Part shown: positions 1 to 12,262 of the stretch, in pieces
Layout of the letters: each line of letters begins with the position of its first letter
Numbering within the stretch: position 1 is the stretch's first letter
Origin: Megascapheus bottae
Lineage: Eukaryota; Chordata; Mammalia; Rodentia; Geomyidae
Assembly (NCBI GenBank): GCA_024803745.1
Contig: JANJXV010000004.1
Coordinates: 50,973,858-51,037,857, forward strand
Length of the DNA: 64,000 bases
Reading direction: 5' to 3'
Notes under the pieces: model-generated
Database searches by the model: none
The model's input: only the letters and a program-made list of their open reading frames with translations
Told to the model about the DNA's origin: nothing
Program-made: the position numbers and the translations under genes

Positions 1-430
1 TCTGTCCTGCTGGGAGACAATAGTAGTTGAGACAATCTGGCCCCAGATAACCAAAAACCCAGTGGTCCTTTAGGAACACAGGCATTGACCATGATTCAAA
101 AAGGCAGGCCTGTAAACTGTGCCAGGTTCTGCAGAGTGCGGCTGTAGCTCTAAGCCCAGGGATGATGTTTTCCTGTGTGTGACATGGAATAGGACATTGA
201 TCAGTAGTCCGACCTCAAATACACCTATGTCAACTTTTCTAAAAAGGAGATTTTTAATTGTTTTCATCACAAACCTAACCTAGAGTGAAAATTTCTTGGC
301 ACATTTGACATGCTTCTTGGGCAAGTAAAAATTGCAGTCTAGACATCTTTCATTCAGAATTCATTTATTTTTTCATTCATTCATTTAATACCTGTTACTG
401 AAGTTGGAACTTAGAGACTTTTACTCTCAC
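1..430. other. unique sequence, no gene seen
   Basis: No repeat family, splice-flanked open frame or RNA gene was recognised. A short degenerate (ATTC)n-like run lies at about 357-387. The open frame at 70-270 (minus) has no recognisable domain and is probably chance. Confidence 0.6.
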
Positions 431-439
431 TGGCCTATC

Positions 440-618
440 TTGCTCACAACTGGTGTGCTACCATTTTAGCTCTGCCTCCAGTCTACCTTTTTGTTAGTTA
501 ATTGGAGTTAGAGACTGACACCCTTTTCTCCCTGAGATGGCTTCAAACCAAGGTCCTCCAGGTTTCAGAGTCCTGAGTAGCTAGAATTATAAGTTTGTGC
601 CACTGGTGCCCAACTAGC
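440..618 (-). repeat. B1-Geo composite SINE, diverged
   Basis: Read on the minus strand it has the 7SL/B1-like order: the segment around 'tagctactcagga' first, then a TTAACTAA-type linker, then a worn tRNA-like right part. It is strongly diverged and no TSD was found. Confidence 0.55.
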
Positions 619-848
619 AAATATTTTGAAATGCATGTAAAATAATATTATAAACAAAGAAAGGTTTCTTTACCTATCATATACTTGTGATTTCTTTACA
701 ATAAAATGAAATCCCATATTCCTTCAATAAACAACATATCAAATGTTCAAATCATTCCTGGATTCAGGGAATTAATATCAAGAAAATATCTACTTTCAAG
801 ATAGTAGTCAATGATTGCTGCTGAAACTTATTTCAAATCTATATAATT

Positions 849-850
<2 letters not shown>

Positions 851-893
<43 letters not shown>
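851..893. repeat. (TG)n microsatellite
   Basis: About 21 uninterrupted TG units, followed by TTTACGTG. Confidence 0.97.
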
Positions 894-895
<2 letters not shown>

Positions 896-3737
896 ACGTG
901 TGGGGATTTTCTGATTTTCAAGCATGCAATGAGAAAGTTACACTTTTTTTTAAAAAAATTTTCTAAGATAACTATCAAAACAAAATTCCTCTAGTCATAG
1001 TCTGTTTAGAAGGCCTTTAGATTTTTACACTAAATATTTTTGGAGTTTCCAGGAGTCAGTTGTTTCAGGAGTATACCGAAAAGAAATAAATCTCCCTCTT
1101 AAAGAATTGGTTACAACAATGTTAGCAGACATTGTGGAAAGTGGCAAATAAATTTTTTTATTGCATATGGGCAAATACTAATACTTGTGTCACTCTCTTT
1201 GTAACCCTTATAGAAAATGAAATTACTACATGCCACAATTACAAGGCCAAATTTTCAAAGCAGGGTGACTTCCAACTTTCAGTCATATCCAAAGTGAACT
1301 TGTTTGTAATCTTATACAAGGCAAGCTTTAAAAAAGGAAATTGGGAGGAAGAAAATTATATAAAGTTACTAGTCTTAGTATGTACAAAATTTAAATAAAG
1401 TTTAACATTTCATATAATACATACTATGCAGTATAGGATTACATCAAGCTCTGTCACAAAGTAACCAAAAAGGAAGTTATTTTGCAATCTGCAACATTAT
1501 TATGAGGCCTAGAGACTATAGATTTATAGAAATTACAGACTTTTATACCCAATTTTGGAGAAGTGCTATTTATACTAACCATTTAGTATTTTTCTAGCTA
1601 GTAAGTGATAAGTATAATAGATTTCTTTTTCAAAAATTGTAAAATTAGAGATTATGAATATTCTACAATGCCACAATATATTCCTATCTAGGTACAATGA
1701 TAATAATTAAGCTTCAAACAACATCACTAAGAAAGTGTCCTAACTTAATGGGCTAAAGAACAGAGAGAATCGCTCACTATTAATTTTCAGAGTCATATGG
1801 ACACTAAGCATTTATTACTAGTCTAGGCCTGAAGAACAAGTAGGAGGCAAGACAAGTAAGACTATACTTTTCATGGGGTTTACAACTTAAATCAGTGGCA
1901 GAACAAAGCTGGAGTAATACACAGATAATAAAGAGTATTATATAGAGAAATAAGGTGAAATTTAATGGAGCCAGAGTTCACTGAATAGCAAAGAGTTACA
2001 CACAAAAGAAAAATAAGCCTAGAGCCAATGACAAGAAAGGCTTTTTTTGTTCTTTAATAAATTGTCAAGTTCTAAACTCAGGTTCTGAGCTGTTGTTGAG
2101 ACCTTCCTCCAACTCTGGAGTTGAAAGAATGTAGCAGGTGCTAAAAGCTGTTTTTACTTTTTTTTCTTTTCTTCATTTAAATTATTCTTTCATTTGGTCT
2201 CATACATAAACTAAAAGCATGATAAAAGTTGTACATTTTAGGTAGTAGTTTCCTGACCAGATTCTACTCAGGTACATTTAGGATCCAAATTCAAGGTCAT
2301 CACAAGGAGGAAAAGGTGGAGAGACAGTTGTCTTCCATCCTCTAACACAAAAGACAGAGAAGAGGCTTGCTTAAACTGTAGGGAACCATTTTGGAGCAAA
2401 TGTAGCTGAATGGTCAATGCTTCTTTTTCAACATTCTGCTTTGTTAAATGGAAACACCTTTGTACAACTATATTTATACTGAAAAAAACAGAAGCTAAAT
2501 GAGAGCCCATCTGAGAATTCTCCTGTTGTGTCTTTCACCTAGGGAATTTTCTCCTGAAATCACTTTACAATAATCTTGGAATCTGGAAGGTCTGGATCAT
2601 TTCTAGGTTCTAGTGACTTGTTTATTCCTTCTGGGATAAAAAAAAAAAAAGATAAAGAGATAATAACTTCCACCTCCGAAAATTCTTCCAAAACAAGGAT
2701 TAAGATAATTACCTCAGGAACTCAACTGTTTATCTACTCATATCTTTCCTGCACTAATCCCAATTCTCCCTAGAGAATAAAGAGAATTTATAGCTCTTAT
2801 TCTAAGGCAAATATTTGTCCTCTGAAGATAGTTGAAGATGCACTGAAATTCTGTCTTCCTAAGGCTGGTGGGGATGGAGCTAGTTGAAAATCGCCTCAGG
2901 AAATGAGGGTAGGAGGGAGATTTGTAGATGACAATGATTTATGCTCCAGTGGTTTGGCAAAAACAAAGAGAAATGTGGTATCTGGGGTATGATTTGGATC
3001 TGGGCACTAGTCTGTTATTCTAATGGACTAAATAAGTAGAGGGTGACCAAAGGACTGAAGAAAGCTCAGCTTTATTGAGCGCTATAGTTTTCTACTCTTG
3101 CTACAAAGGACTTTTGTGTTCCACAATGTTTCTTCTGTAGCTCATAGCCTTGCTTACTTCAGCTGTAACTTATTCTGTTTTTCTTTCTGTTCTCAATCCT
3201 GTAATGCTTCTATTGGCATATCCACTTACAACTATACACTGTGCCAATTGTACTTCATCATATCCTTTACTAGCCTTACACAGGGTATGGGGTTGGTTTC
3301 TCTAAGGAAACCCATGGTTTGAAAAAAATCATGTATTTATTAGCTGAGTTAATACATGGAGGCCATGGAGGCATCAGTATTTAAACGTATTACAGCCAAT
3401 GACCAAACAGATCTTTTTTCTTTATTTTTGCTTATTATATTAAATTACAAGGCAAATTATGGAAATAGAGACAAAAATAAAAGCATAAGTGAAAAATATG
3501 TATTTTTAAATATCCTAGGTAAATAATTTGTCAAAAATTTTAGGAAACAAATTTGTATGATTCCTGCTAATGGCAGGAATATTCCTTGAACCTGTGTAAC
3601 AAGAACTGTTTTCTTTGACCAAACACAATTTATATCCTTTTGTTAAAAGAGGTTCCTTTTCTTTAGATACTGCATGTGTGAACTTATTCACATAAGAGTT
3701 TTCTTGAATAGTAGAAGCAGCATAAGACATTTAATTA
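894..3737. other. unique AT-rich stretch, no gene seen
   Basis: Contains only short A or T runs, for example at about 2641-2651. Several open frames of 65-90 codons (such as 1132-1398 plus and 2268-2510 minus) lack recognisable domains and convincing splice sites. I see no repeat family that I can name. Confidence 0.5.
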
Positions 3738-3903
3738 GTGCTGGGCCTGTTATCCTAGCTACTCAGGAGACTGAGATCTGAGGATCAATGTCAGCCTAGT
3801 CACTAAAGACCAAGAGACTCTTATCTCCAATTAACCACTAGAATAGGTGGTATCCTTGAGCTGAAGAGCTCAGGAACAGTGCCAAGGCCGAGAGTCCAAG
3901 CCC
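3738..3903 (+). repeat. B1-Geo composite SINE fused to an L1 3' end
   Basis: The left part is 7SL/B1-like ('tagctactcaggagactgag'). It is followed by the family linker (a 'gactcttatctccaattaac'-type segment) and a shortened right monomer ending 'caagccccatgg'. There is no A-rich tail: the next bases are already L1 sequence. The join could be a chimeric insertion or two events; no TSD was found. Confidence 0.7.
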
Positions 3904-4545
3904 CATGGATCAAGAAGATGAGGTACTTATGCACAATGGAATTATATACTGCCATGAGATGAAAAATGACATTGTCCCATTTGTAAGGAAATGGAAAGAA
4001 AGACTTGGGGAAAAAATCATATTTAGTGATGTAAGCTAGACCCAAAGGAACATAGGCTCAATGGTTTCCCACATTTGTAATAGTACACATCTAGGACTCT
4101 CCTAGCAGAGGATTACAATAGCTTAAAACCTGGATACGTAAGGTTTTATAGGATGAGGCTAAATGAAAGGATTTCTAGGACATGGAAACAAGAGCTTTAT
4201 CTTGAGTGATTGTTAAAATTAATGTATTATGTCATTTCTCTTCTCTTTTGTTGCTCTTTGGTTATCTCATATTGTTACTGTATCTAACTTTGCTACCTGA
4301 TATATTGTATATACGTTTATTTGTTTACTGTTACCTGGTATATTCAATACATGTTTATTTGTTTATTTGAAATACAAAAGGGAAGAGGGAAAACAAGATA
4401 TTTGGGAGAGGGAGACGGAAGGAAATGTGAACAAGAAAATGAGAAGGGGTATCAATATGTACAAAGCAATGTACCTCCTATCTGGTGAATGTAACTGTAA
4501 CTCCTCTATACATTACCTCGATAATAAAAAATAAAATGAAAAAAA
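3904..4545 (+). mobile_element. L1 3' end (end of ORF2 plus 3' UTR), 5'-truncated
   Basis: It aligns by eye with the end of the larger L1 at 37302-40610. The match covers the 'acaatggaatt' segment of ORF2, the 'cttaggctcaatggtttccc' segment around the ORF2 stop, the 3' UTR with 'tctcatattgttactgta', the purine-rich tract, and a terminal 'aataaaaaataaaatgaaaaa' tail. The reading frame is broken. It is an older copy than those at 29 and 38 kb. Confidence 0.85.
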
Positions 4546-4791
4546 AGGATAGAGTATCATGAATGCCAAGTTTATTTTTTCAAAATACAAATGTCATTTT
4601 CTGTGTATTTTAAATCAAGATCTGTACATTTTCATTTTAATTTCTTTTCAATTAATTGAAAGTTGTGTCATAGTGGAAGATACAACTTCAAATAAAGCTT
4701 TAATAGTCACTAAGTCAAATATCTTATCTTGCTGTACTCCTTTGTAAAACTTCTCTGGTCCTCCCTGTAATAAATTAAAAATTAATTAGTG

Positions 4792-4987
4792 TCGGGGGCG
4801 GGAGTTTGGCCTAGTGGTAAAGTGCTTACCTAGCATGCACGAAGACCCAGGTTCGATTCCTCAGTAACACATACATAGAAAAAAGCTGGAAGTGGTTCTG
4901 TGGCTCAAGTGGTAGAGCACTAGCCTTGAGAAACATCCAAGGACAGTGCTCAGGCCCTGAGTTCAAGCCTCATGACTGGAAAAAAAA
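4792..4987 (+). repeat. IDL-Geo SINE with TSD
   Basis: The tRNA-like left monomer has an A box 'tggcctagtggtaaag' and a B box 'ggttcgattcc'. The Geo right monomer ('ctcaagtggtagagcactag') follows, then an A tail. The 11-bp TSD ATTAATTAGTG lies at 4781-4791 and 4988-4998. Confidence 0.93.
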
Positions 4988-5190
4988 ATTAATTAGTGGC
5001 ATCTATCAGTATTTAAACTAACTTCATAAATATCCCATGTTAAGTTTTGATGTACTTATTTAAAATGTAGAAATAAGGCTGCAAAGAAATCAAGGGAAAA
5101 ATCAAAGAAAATGGCTAAATGATGGAAAAATATGCCAGTATGAAAATAAAATAATAAAAGTATATATATTTCTAGCTACAAATAAAACAA

Positions 5191-5382
5191 CTTTTTTTTT
5201 TTTTGCCAGTCCTGGTGCTTAAACTCAGGGCCTGGGCACTGTCCTTGAACTTTCTCAAGGCTAGCAGTCACTGTTGAAGCCACAGTACCACTTCCAGTTT
5301 TTTTTCTGTGGCACAGAGGAATGTTGTTAGGTAGAGTAGAGTGTTAGGCAAACTCTCTGCCACTAGGCCATGCTCCTGGCAC
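5191..5382 (-). repeat. IDL-Geo SINE
   Basis: It begins with a poly(T) run (the tail on this strand), then the reverse complement of the Geo monomer ('gccagtcctgg...ctttctcaaggctag') and of the left monomer ('ccactaggccatgctcctgg'). The left monomer is damaged. Confidence 0.88.
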
Positions 5383-6115
5383 ATATACATAAAATTTTGA
5401 AATAAAACAATTTTAATTTATAAAATGCCTCACAGTTTACCATAATACTATTTTACTTTTATGAAACAGTTGTGCATTTTAGTTGTTTATTATAATCTCC
5501 ATAGTAAGAATGTTTGGCAGTGCTTCTTTATGAAATTGAAAAAAAAAACAATACTACCATAGTTTATGGAATCTCCCCCAATAGTTTATTATACTACATT
5601 ATAGATTTTTATTATTTATATAGAATAAAATATATTATTTGATATATTTGACCTTCTCAGCCCTTAATTCTTAGAGGATTTGATAACAATTTTCAGAATT
5701 AGCTGTTCATGAGCCTTAGGCTAAAAGAAGTCTGAGAAGTGATACCGTATTTCTCAAACTTTCTGTATAAGCAAGCTGTCAGTCACACAATTTCCATATT
5801 TTTTATATCCATTTTCTTTTTTCTCACTAAACATGGATATTTTCCCCTCTGTATTTCCTCTATTGGGACTATATTTTAAGTATCTGGAAAATTCTCCTAA
5901 ATTACATAAAATGCAAACTTTTGTAGGGAAGTAGAAGAGGTTCATTGTAGTTATTTTTCCATGTCTGGAAAGTCTATAACACGAAACTTTTATATTTATT
6001 CAGTATATACTGCAAATGGAAATTTTTAAAAATAATTTTACTCTGCTGTTAAGAAAGCCATGGGATTATTATTCAACTATGTTTTGAGATTTTGCTATAC
6101 ACCCACATTCCCCCC
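5383..6115. other. unique AT-rich stretch, no gene seen
   Basis: Very AT-rich. I see no repeat family that I can name and no credible coding frame. Confidence 0.5.
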
Positions 6116-6190
6116 ATTATATATATATATATATACACACATATGGATATGGACATATATACACATACACATAGATGCATATGCATATAT
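6116..6190. repeat. AT/AC-rich low-complexity repeat
   Basis: A run of (AT)n followed by impure (AC)/(AT) units such as 'acacatatggatatggac'. Confidence 0.85.
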
Positions 6191-6301
6191 AAATCTTTTA
6201 AAACATTCTTATTTTATTTTCCTAAGAAAGCATTCACAAGACACACTGTTTATTTAACAATATTTTTTCAGGAGAACAAATAAATTGTACCATCAATTTC
6301 T

Positions 6302-6486
6302 TTTCTTTCCAGTCCTGGTCCTTGAACTCAGGGCCTGGGCACTGTCTTTGGCCTTTCTCAAGGCTAGAACTATACCACTTGAGCCACAGCACCATTTATG
6401 TCTTTTTTCTATGTGGTACAGAGGAATCAAATCCATCTTCATGCATGGTAGGCAAGCATTTTACCACTAGGCTAACCTCCCGGCTC
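6302..6486 (-). repeat. IDL-Geo SINE with TSD
   Basis: Reverse complement of both monomers. The 16-bp TSD TGTACCATCAATTTCT is at 6286-6301 and 6487-6502. The long open frames here on the + strand are antisense SINE sequence, not genes. Confidence 0.93.
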
Positions 6487-6502
6487 TGTACCATCAATTT
6501 CT

Positions 6503-7218
6503 AAACAAATTTCCAAGTCTAAACATTTTAAAATGTGATTTTAAAATTAGAGAAATGTTCTTGAGGTTGAATTAACCATGTAGCATGAGTCCATTACCAC
6601 ATGTACTCACAAATATCACTTACATTCCATCTGAAAACATAATTGGAAAAATGGACATTTTACTGATTTATCCTATATTTTACTGATGTATGCTAACACC
6701 AGGATCTCTAAAATGCTGTGGAAAACATCTCATAATGGATTAAGCAGTGCATTGCCTAAAAGACATTTTAGAAGAATCAGTATAATTTCAGAAATCTAGT
6801 TTCAATTGAGAGCCAGTCAATATCTTCTTTGAACCAATTATATTCCTTGCTTGCATCTGTTTAGCAGAGTCTTCATATCACCTGGGTATTCTGCCAGATC
6901 TGGTATCATGTAATCCCCTTCCTTTCTTCCTGACTCCCTCAGTGGCTTCCTGGTGAAAGCCCTAGTAGCAGACATTACACTTACAAACACAATCTCCCTA
7001 ATGGCAGAAACAGCTTTATACAGTACAAAAGTAAAAGTAACAAAAAATACATTTCATGAAGTTCCATCCATAAATGGCCTAACAATTAATTATATTCTTT
7101 CTTCTTGAGTGTACTGAAAACATTTAGTGGTTGCTATTTTTTTTCAATTAATATCACTGAGTTCTTTTCAATTTTACTTGACAGGTTTGCTTTCCATCTA
7201 GCTATACAATAAAACAAA
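6503..7218. other. unique sequence, no gene seen
   Basis: No recognised repeat and no coding frame of note. Confidence 0.5.
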
Positions 7219-7225
7219 TAGCCAG

Positions 7226-7427
<202 letters not shown>

Positions 7428-7437
7428 AAGTAGCCAG

Positions 7438-10350
7438 GTTCAAAATGTTGGACAAAACTTTCCTTATCACGGAGGTAGTTCTTTGATGGAATGTAGCATA
7501 GTTGCTAAAATGTCAAATGCAACCCATAAGTGGGTTGCTTAAAAAAAAATCTCCCCTGCAGGGGCTTACCTTTCCTTTTACCTCCCGATTGCATTAATAG
7601 TCGCTTTTAAAAGGCAGCTAGACAGTCCTCTCAAGATTCTGGCTCCCCTTAACATTCTTTTAATCAAGATCTGCTTCCAAAGCTCTTCATTTACTTTCTT
7701 AAGTGAAAGTATAATGTGAAAGTCAATTTCTAGCCATTGGGGGGGGGGAAGAGGGAGGGGATGGAAGCACCACTCTTATATTGGCTGGACAGACAGATCC
7801 AGAGCAGCCCCTTTGAAGTCTGGCCACCTGGGAGCCCGCATTGATTTCAGACCATCAGGCTTCAAAGGCATAAGGCTGTACTTCTCCCCCACCTGGCCAT
7901 TGCGCAGTATAGCACTTTTGAGTCGGCAGGGGCTACTTTCAAGTCAAAATCTGGCTTAAACAGTTGAATTGTTGAGTGTTCATTGGCTCCTAAGGTAACT
8001 TTTAAAACTTAACTATTGTTTGAGACCTGCTCAGCAGTATTTCCTCCACCTTTTTCCTTGGCTCTCTTGTCACCCCGAGGATTTCATAGGTCAGGCTTCT
8101 TTCAAATTAGTTTCTACATCAGCATTTAATGAAGTCACTGGGATAAGAGTGAATAGTTGATGTATCTAGAGCAATCAGGAAAACGAAAAACTCATAATAT
8201 CTTCCCACCTACATCTGTTGACCTTGTCATGAAAAAGGAAAGCCAAAGGAGAGGCTACACTTTTTTTCTCTTTCTATTACAGCCCCGCCATGGGCAATAA
8301 TAGCAATGATGATTTATTTATAGATTTAAAATAAATTTTGAAAGATAGATGTATTTTGTGATTCCACATATTTACTAAAATGTATGTATTCAGATGGCTG
8401 TCTAATGGAGTGTTCTAATCCTACAGGATTGTCAACTCTTTATGGGGTCCACTTAGTATGTGTGAGAGTCAAAGGAGAGAAAAGCAGGCTTAACATGAAG
8501 AGATTGTCATATTACCGTTTAGCAGTTGAACACACTTGGCTTTGTATTCAGGGAGATTAAGGATATAGTTAAGAATAAAAAACTACTATCTTCCATCCAT
8601 AATGATAGCATTTTCCTTTAAATTGGACTATTATGTTAAATATATTTTTAAATGTGGTATCCACTAAGAAAATACCCACCTTCTTTAAGTTTCAATTTCC
8701 ATTTTAATCCTTAGAAAATGATGTGATTATGACTTGAAAAGACTTCTTTCTGGATGATGGCCTCAGCCATGGAAAGTGTATGGGAAATTACCAATGTTCT
8801 CTATGGTTCCCAAGAGTCAGGCGACAGTAGACCAGGCCAGACTGACTCTCAGATGTGGTTTATATCAGTGACTGGTTATATCTCAAAATGGTCTTCACAC
8901 TTCATTCTATGTTAAGGATTTCTTCTAATTTCTTTATTGCTTGATTGCTTGCTTGCTTACTTGCTTGCTTTCCTGCTTTTTTTTTTTTTGCTTGCTTTCT
9001 TGATTTTTTCATGAAGAATGCAGACAGGATCGTTTGCATGTTCTGTTCCTTGTAGAAAGTAATGACAATCTTAAAAAGAATATAGGAGAGAAATTTAAGA
9101 AAGCTATATAAAAGAATATCTTCCATCAACTTCAAGGCAGTCATAAGTGACAAGAAATTGTATTCTCATTGCCCAAAATGTAGTGATTTGCTGTAATTAC
9201 TTTGCTATTACGTAGCTGTCAACATAAAGTTTTTAGAGAACTTTTAAATCTTGCACGTCTCATATACAAAATGTTAATAAGAGTCTGCACTTTTAGAAGG
9301 TGAAGGAACTGTCAATTTTATGCTGTGGAAGTAACATTTCATTTTTGCCAACACTAGCAAGTACAAAACAAAACCCTCACTTTTTTTTTTTTTAACATTT
9401 TCAAGTTATATGGCAATCACTGAGTTTTGCTTAGTCTCTGTTAATAGAAATAATGTCAGCTATGCACATGATATGCACAAGCAGCACTTCCATCAAAGTT
9501 TTTCTCTGTCGCTTCAACTCTCCTGTATGTGACCTTTGCATGGTAACCTGGAAGACTGTCCAATATCCTTGTCTCTTTTGGGAAGCCTTAACCAGGCAAA
9601 AGTCTAAGGCTTCAAGCTTTCAGTTAGCAGGTTATTTCCTTTAATCTGAAACTCTCTGTTTATTGGCATTTATTTATTTGAAGCTATTTATAAGGAGAAT
9701 TTCTGCCTTGGTGTATGCTTTGAAGCATAACAATTTCCCCCGCACTCCTGGAGCGCTCTGTTTTTCTCAGTTATCAAGATTTTTGGTTCTTTCTTGGTGA
9801 AGAAAATGTCGCTCAAACTGACAGATATCTTAATCTTAAGTTCATGAAATAAATGTGAGGTATTGGATTCATCCTCTAGGTTTATTTCCAAAGGTTAACA
9901 TCCTATTTTAAATCTTTAAGATACGTATAATGCAGCTAAAAAAAAAATCTTTTAGAAACAGTACTAAGAAGACATTTGAGGAATGTGTTAGGAATGTTCT
10001 TGCTTTCTAATTGGATTTTTGTACCACAGGAGTGATACAAGTCTTTTAAAATATTTAAATTGCAAATGATGACTATTAAAATCTTTTTTGACAAAGGTTA
10101 AAAAGTAAAGGGACCAAGATGGTATACTGAAATTGTCATTAACAATAAATGTATGCAACTTGCAAACTATGTTGGTTTGTTTAGACTGAAATCTAAGTAA
10201 AAACTGAAAAACTTACACAGAAAATTTTCTTAAGTGTTAGATAGTAAGCTTAATTGCAATGATTTTTTTAATATTAGGTACTAAAATCTGATGAAAACTT
10301 TTGAGTATGAAAGCATAGACAAGTTGTAATTAGATTTTATCATTGTCAAG
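7438..10350. other. unique stretch with GC-richer block; no gene seen
   Basis: This is one of the longest repeat-poor stretches. About 7540-8120 is richer in GC than its surroundings; it includes the 12-bp palindrome CCCCTGCAGGGG near 7554 and a G-run at about 7740-7760. A (CTTG)n-like run sits at about 8936-8970. None of the frames, including 8902-9153 minus which crosses that run, resembles a known protein. It could be conserved non-coding sequence, but this cannot be tested here. Confidence 0.45.
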
Positions 10351-10360
10351 ATTCATGCAA

Positions 10361-10792
10361 TAAGCATGAGGGGAGGGAAAGGGAGACAAAAATATGAAAA
10401 GGGAGCCAGGTGAGGTGATCAAACCTACAATCTTAGATACTCAGGAGGCTTGGATCTGAGGATCGCAGTTCAAAATCAGCCTGGGCACTAAACTTTGTGA
10501 GACTCTTATCTCCATTTAATCACTAGAAAAAGGGAAGTGGGGCTAGTGTGGGGTAGAATGGTAGCTCAGGGATAACACCCAGAGGTAGGGCAGTGGCCTT
10601 GAACTGAAGAGCTCAGGGACAGGGCCCAGGCCCAGAGTTCAAGCCCCATGACCCATTAAAAAAAATGAGAAGTGATATCAAGATTTGATATCACTCACTA
10701 CCTGATGAATGTAAACACAGCCCCTCTATACATTATCCCAACAATAAAATACAATAATAAGACCAAAGAGCAAAAAAATAATAAATAAAAAT
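10361..10792 (+). mobile_element. L1 3' UTR fragment, split by a SINE
   Basis: The L1 3' UTR motifs 'gacaaaaatatgaaaaggg' and, after the inserted SINE, 'cctgatgaatgtaa' and 'acaataaaatacaata' match the ends of the other L1 copies in the window. The TSD ATTCATGCAA is at 10351-10360 and 10793-10802. Only the last part of the element was copied. Confidence 0.8.
10404..10665 (+). repeat. B1-Geo composite SINE nested in L1
   Basis: The B1-like left part ('agatactcaggaggcttgg'), the linker with 'gactcttatctcc', and a Geo-like right part ending 'gagttcaagccccatgacc' plus A tail. It interrupts the L1 3' UTR, so it is younger than that copy. Imperfect flanking repeats (ATGAAAAGGG / ATGAGAAGTG) are consistent with a TSD. 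Confidence 0.85.
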
Positions 10793-10953
10793 ATTCATGC
10801 AAGAGAATTATTTTAGTTTATTTCAAGTGACATTGTCTTGTATTCATAAAAATGAATAATACACAAAATATTCACAATGAGAAATCCTTCTTTGCTTTTC
10901 TCAGCAATGCCTCTGATAATCATAAATTGCTAAAGGGTTCTGTCCTAGCTTTT

Positions 10954-11151
10954 TTTTTTTTTTTTTGCCAGTCCTGGGCTTGAGCTCAGGGCCTGAGCAC
11001 TGTCCTTGGACTTTCTCAAGGCTAGAGCTCTACCACTTGAGCCTCAGCACCACTTCCGGCTTTTTTCTATGTATGTGGTACCGAGGAATCGAACCCGGGT
11101 CTTCATGCATGCTAGGCAAGCACTTTAACCACTAGGCCAAACTCCCGGCCC
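10954..11151 (-). repeat. IDL-Geo SINE, near consensus, with TSD
   Basis: A clean minus-strand copy with a poly(T) start, both monomers, and an intact B box read on the minus strand ('gggttcgattcctcggtacc'). The TSD CTGTCCTAGCTTT lies at 10940-10952 and 11152-11164. Low divergence suggests a young insertion. Confidence 0.95.
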
Positions 11152-11164
11152 CTGTCCTAGCTTT

Positions 11165-11795
11165 AAATGGAGTTATGATTTTTATTTTGCCAAAATAAAT
11201 TATGCCTCAAAAATAGGTGATATTAAGCATTGCTCTCCACAAACATTATGCATTTTAGCTTTATTTGAAGAAAAACTAAAATGATTTAATTTCACATTGT
11301 ATTATTTTTAATTGTAATAATGTTATATTATTAATAGTCTGTTGTTTAAGACTTCTCTCCTAAAAGGGAGAAAAGTAAAATAATCAAATTAATCTTTTAT
11401 TTCTGTTTTTTGTCCTAGCTAGCGAATGAATGGGGAAAGGATATTTATTTATTTATTTATTTGCTTCATTCTCTTCAGAAATAAAACTGAGTAGAAATAT
11501 ATCCTTATAGAATCTAAAGATTCTTTGAATATAAAAGGGATAGATAAAATACCTAGTCCAACCAGGAAATACATCACTGTTGTTAGACAATAATTAGAAA
11601 TGGCTAGAAATACCATTCACACTCTCACAAAATTCCCCTTAATAAGCATACAAACCATGTCTTTTGCTCAAGGTACAGAATACAGGCCTGACCTTTGTAC
11701 ACTGTTGCACTAGATAACAAAGATTTTTCATCTCTTTTTTTGCTAGAAGACTAGGAAAGAGCACAATATTTATCTATGGAGAGTTGGTGCATATT
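11165..11795. other. unique AT-rich stretch, no gene seen
   Basis: A short (ATTT)n run lies at about 11441-11460. Nothing else was recognised. Confidence 0.5.
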
Positions 11796-11807
11796 AAAAC
11801 AATGGAT

Positions 11808-12201
11808 TAAGAACAGCAACCTTGTTTCCATATCCTAGAGTTCCATTCATTTAGTCTCATCCTATATGACCTTATGTACCTACATTTTGAGCTATTGTTG
11901 TTCTTAATGTACTATGTTACTTATCTTCTCTTTTTTTGTCCTTCTGGTTAATCTCATATTGTTACTGTATCTGATTTTGTTAACTGTTATATTGTATATA
12001 GGTTTATTTGTTTATTTGAAATAGGAAAGCAAAGGAGAGAAAACAAGATGATTAGGAGAGGGTGGAGAAAGTGAAATGGGGACAAAAACATGAGAAGGGG
12101 TATCAATGTGTGAGAAGTAATGCACCTACTCCCTGGCAAATGAAACTATAATCCCTCTACGCATTATCCTGACAAAATAATTAATAAGTAAATAGATAAA
12201 T
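11808..12201 (+). mobile_element. L1 3' UTR fragment with TSD
   Basis: It matches the L1 3' UTR: 'cttaatgtactatgttac', 'ctcatattgttactgtatc', the purine-rich tract, 'gagaaggggtatcaatgtg', and a tail of AATAAATA-like units. The TSD AAAACAATGGAT is at 11796-11807 and 12202-12213. It holds no ORF2 sequence. Confidence 0.88.
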
Positions 12202-12262
12202 AAAACAATGGATATTTGTGTAGTTATTTGTAATAATCCTTAGTTGGAGATTGCATAAAAGT

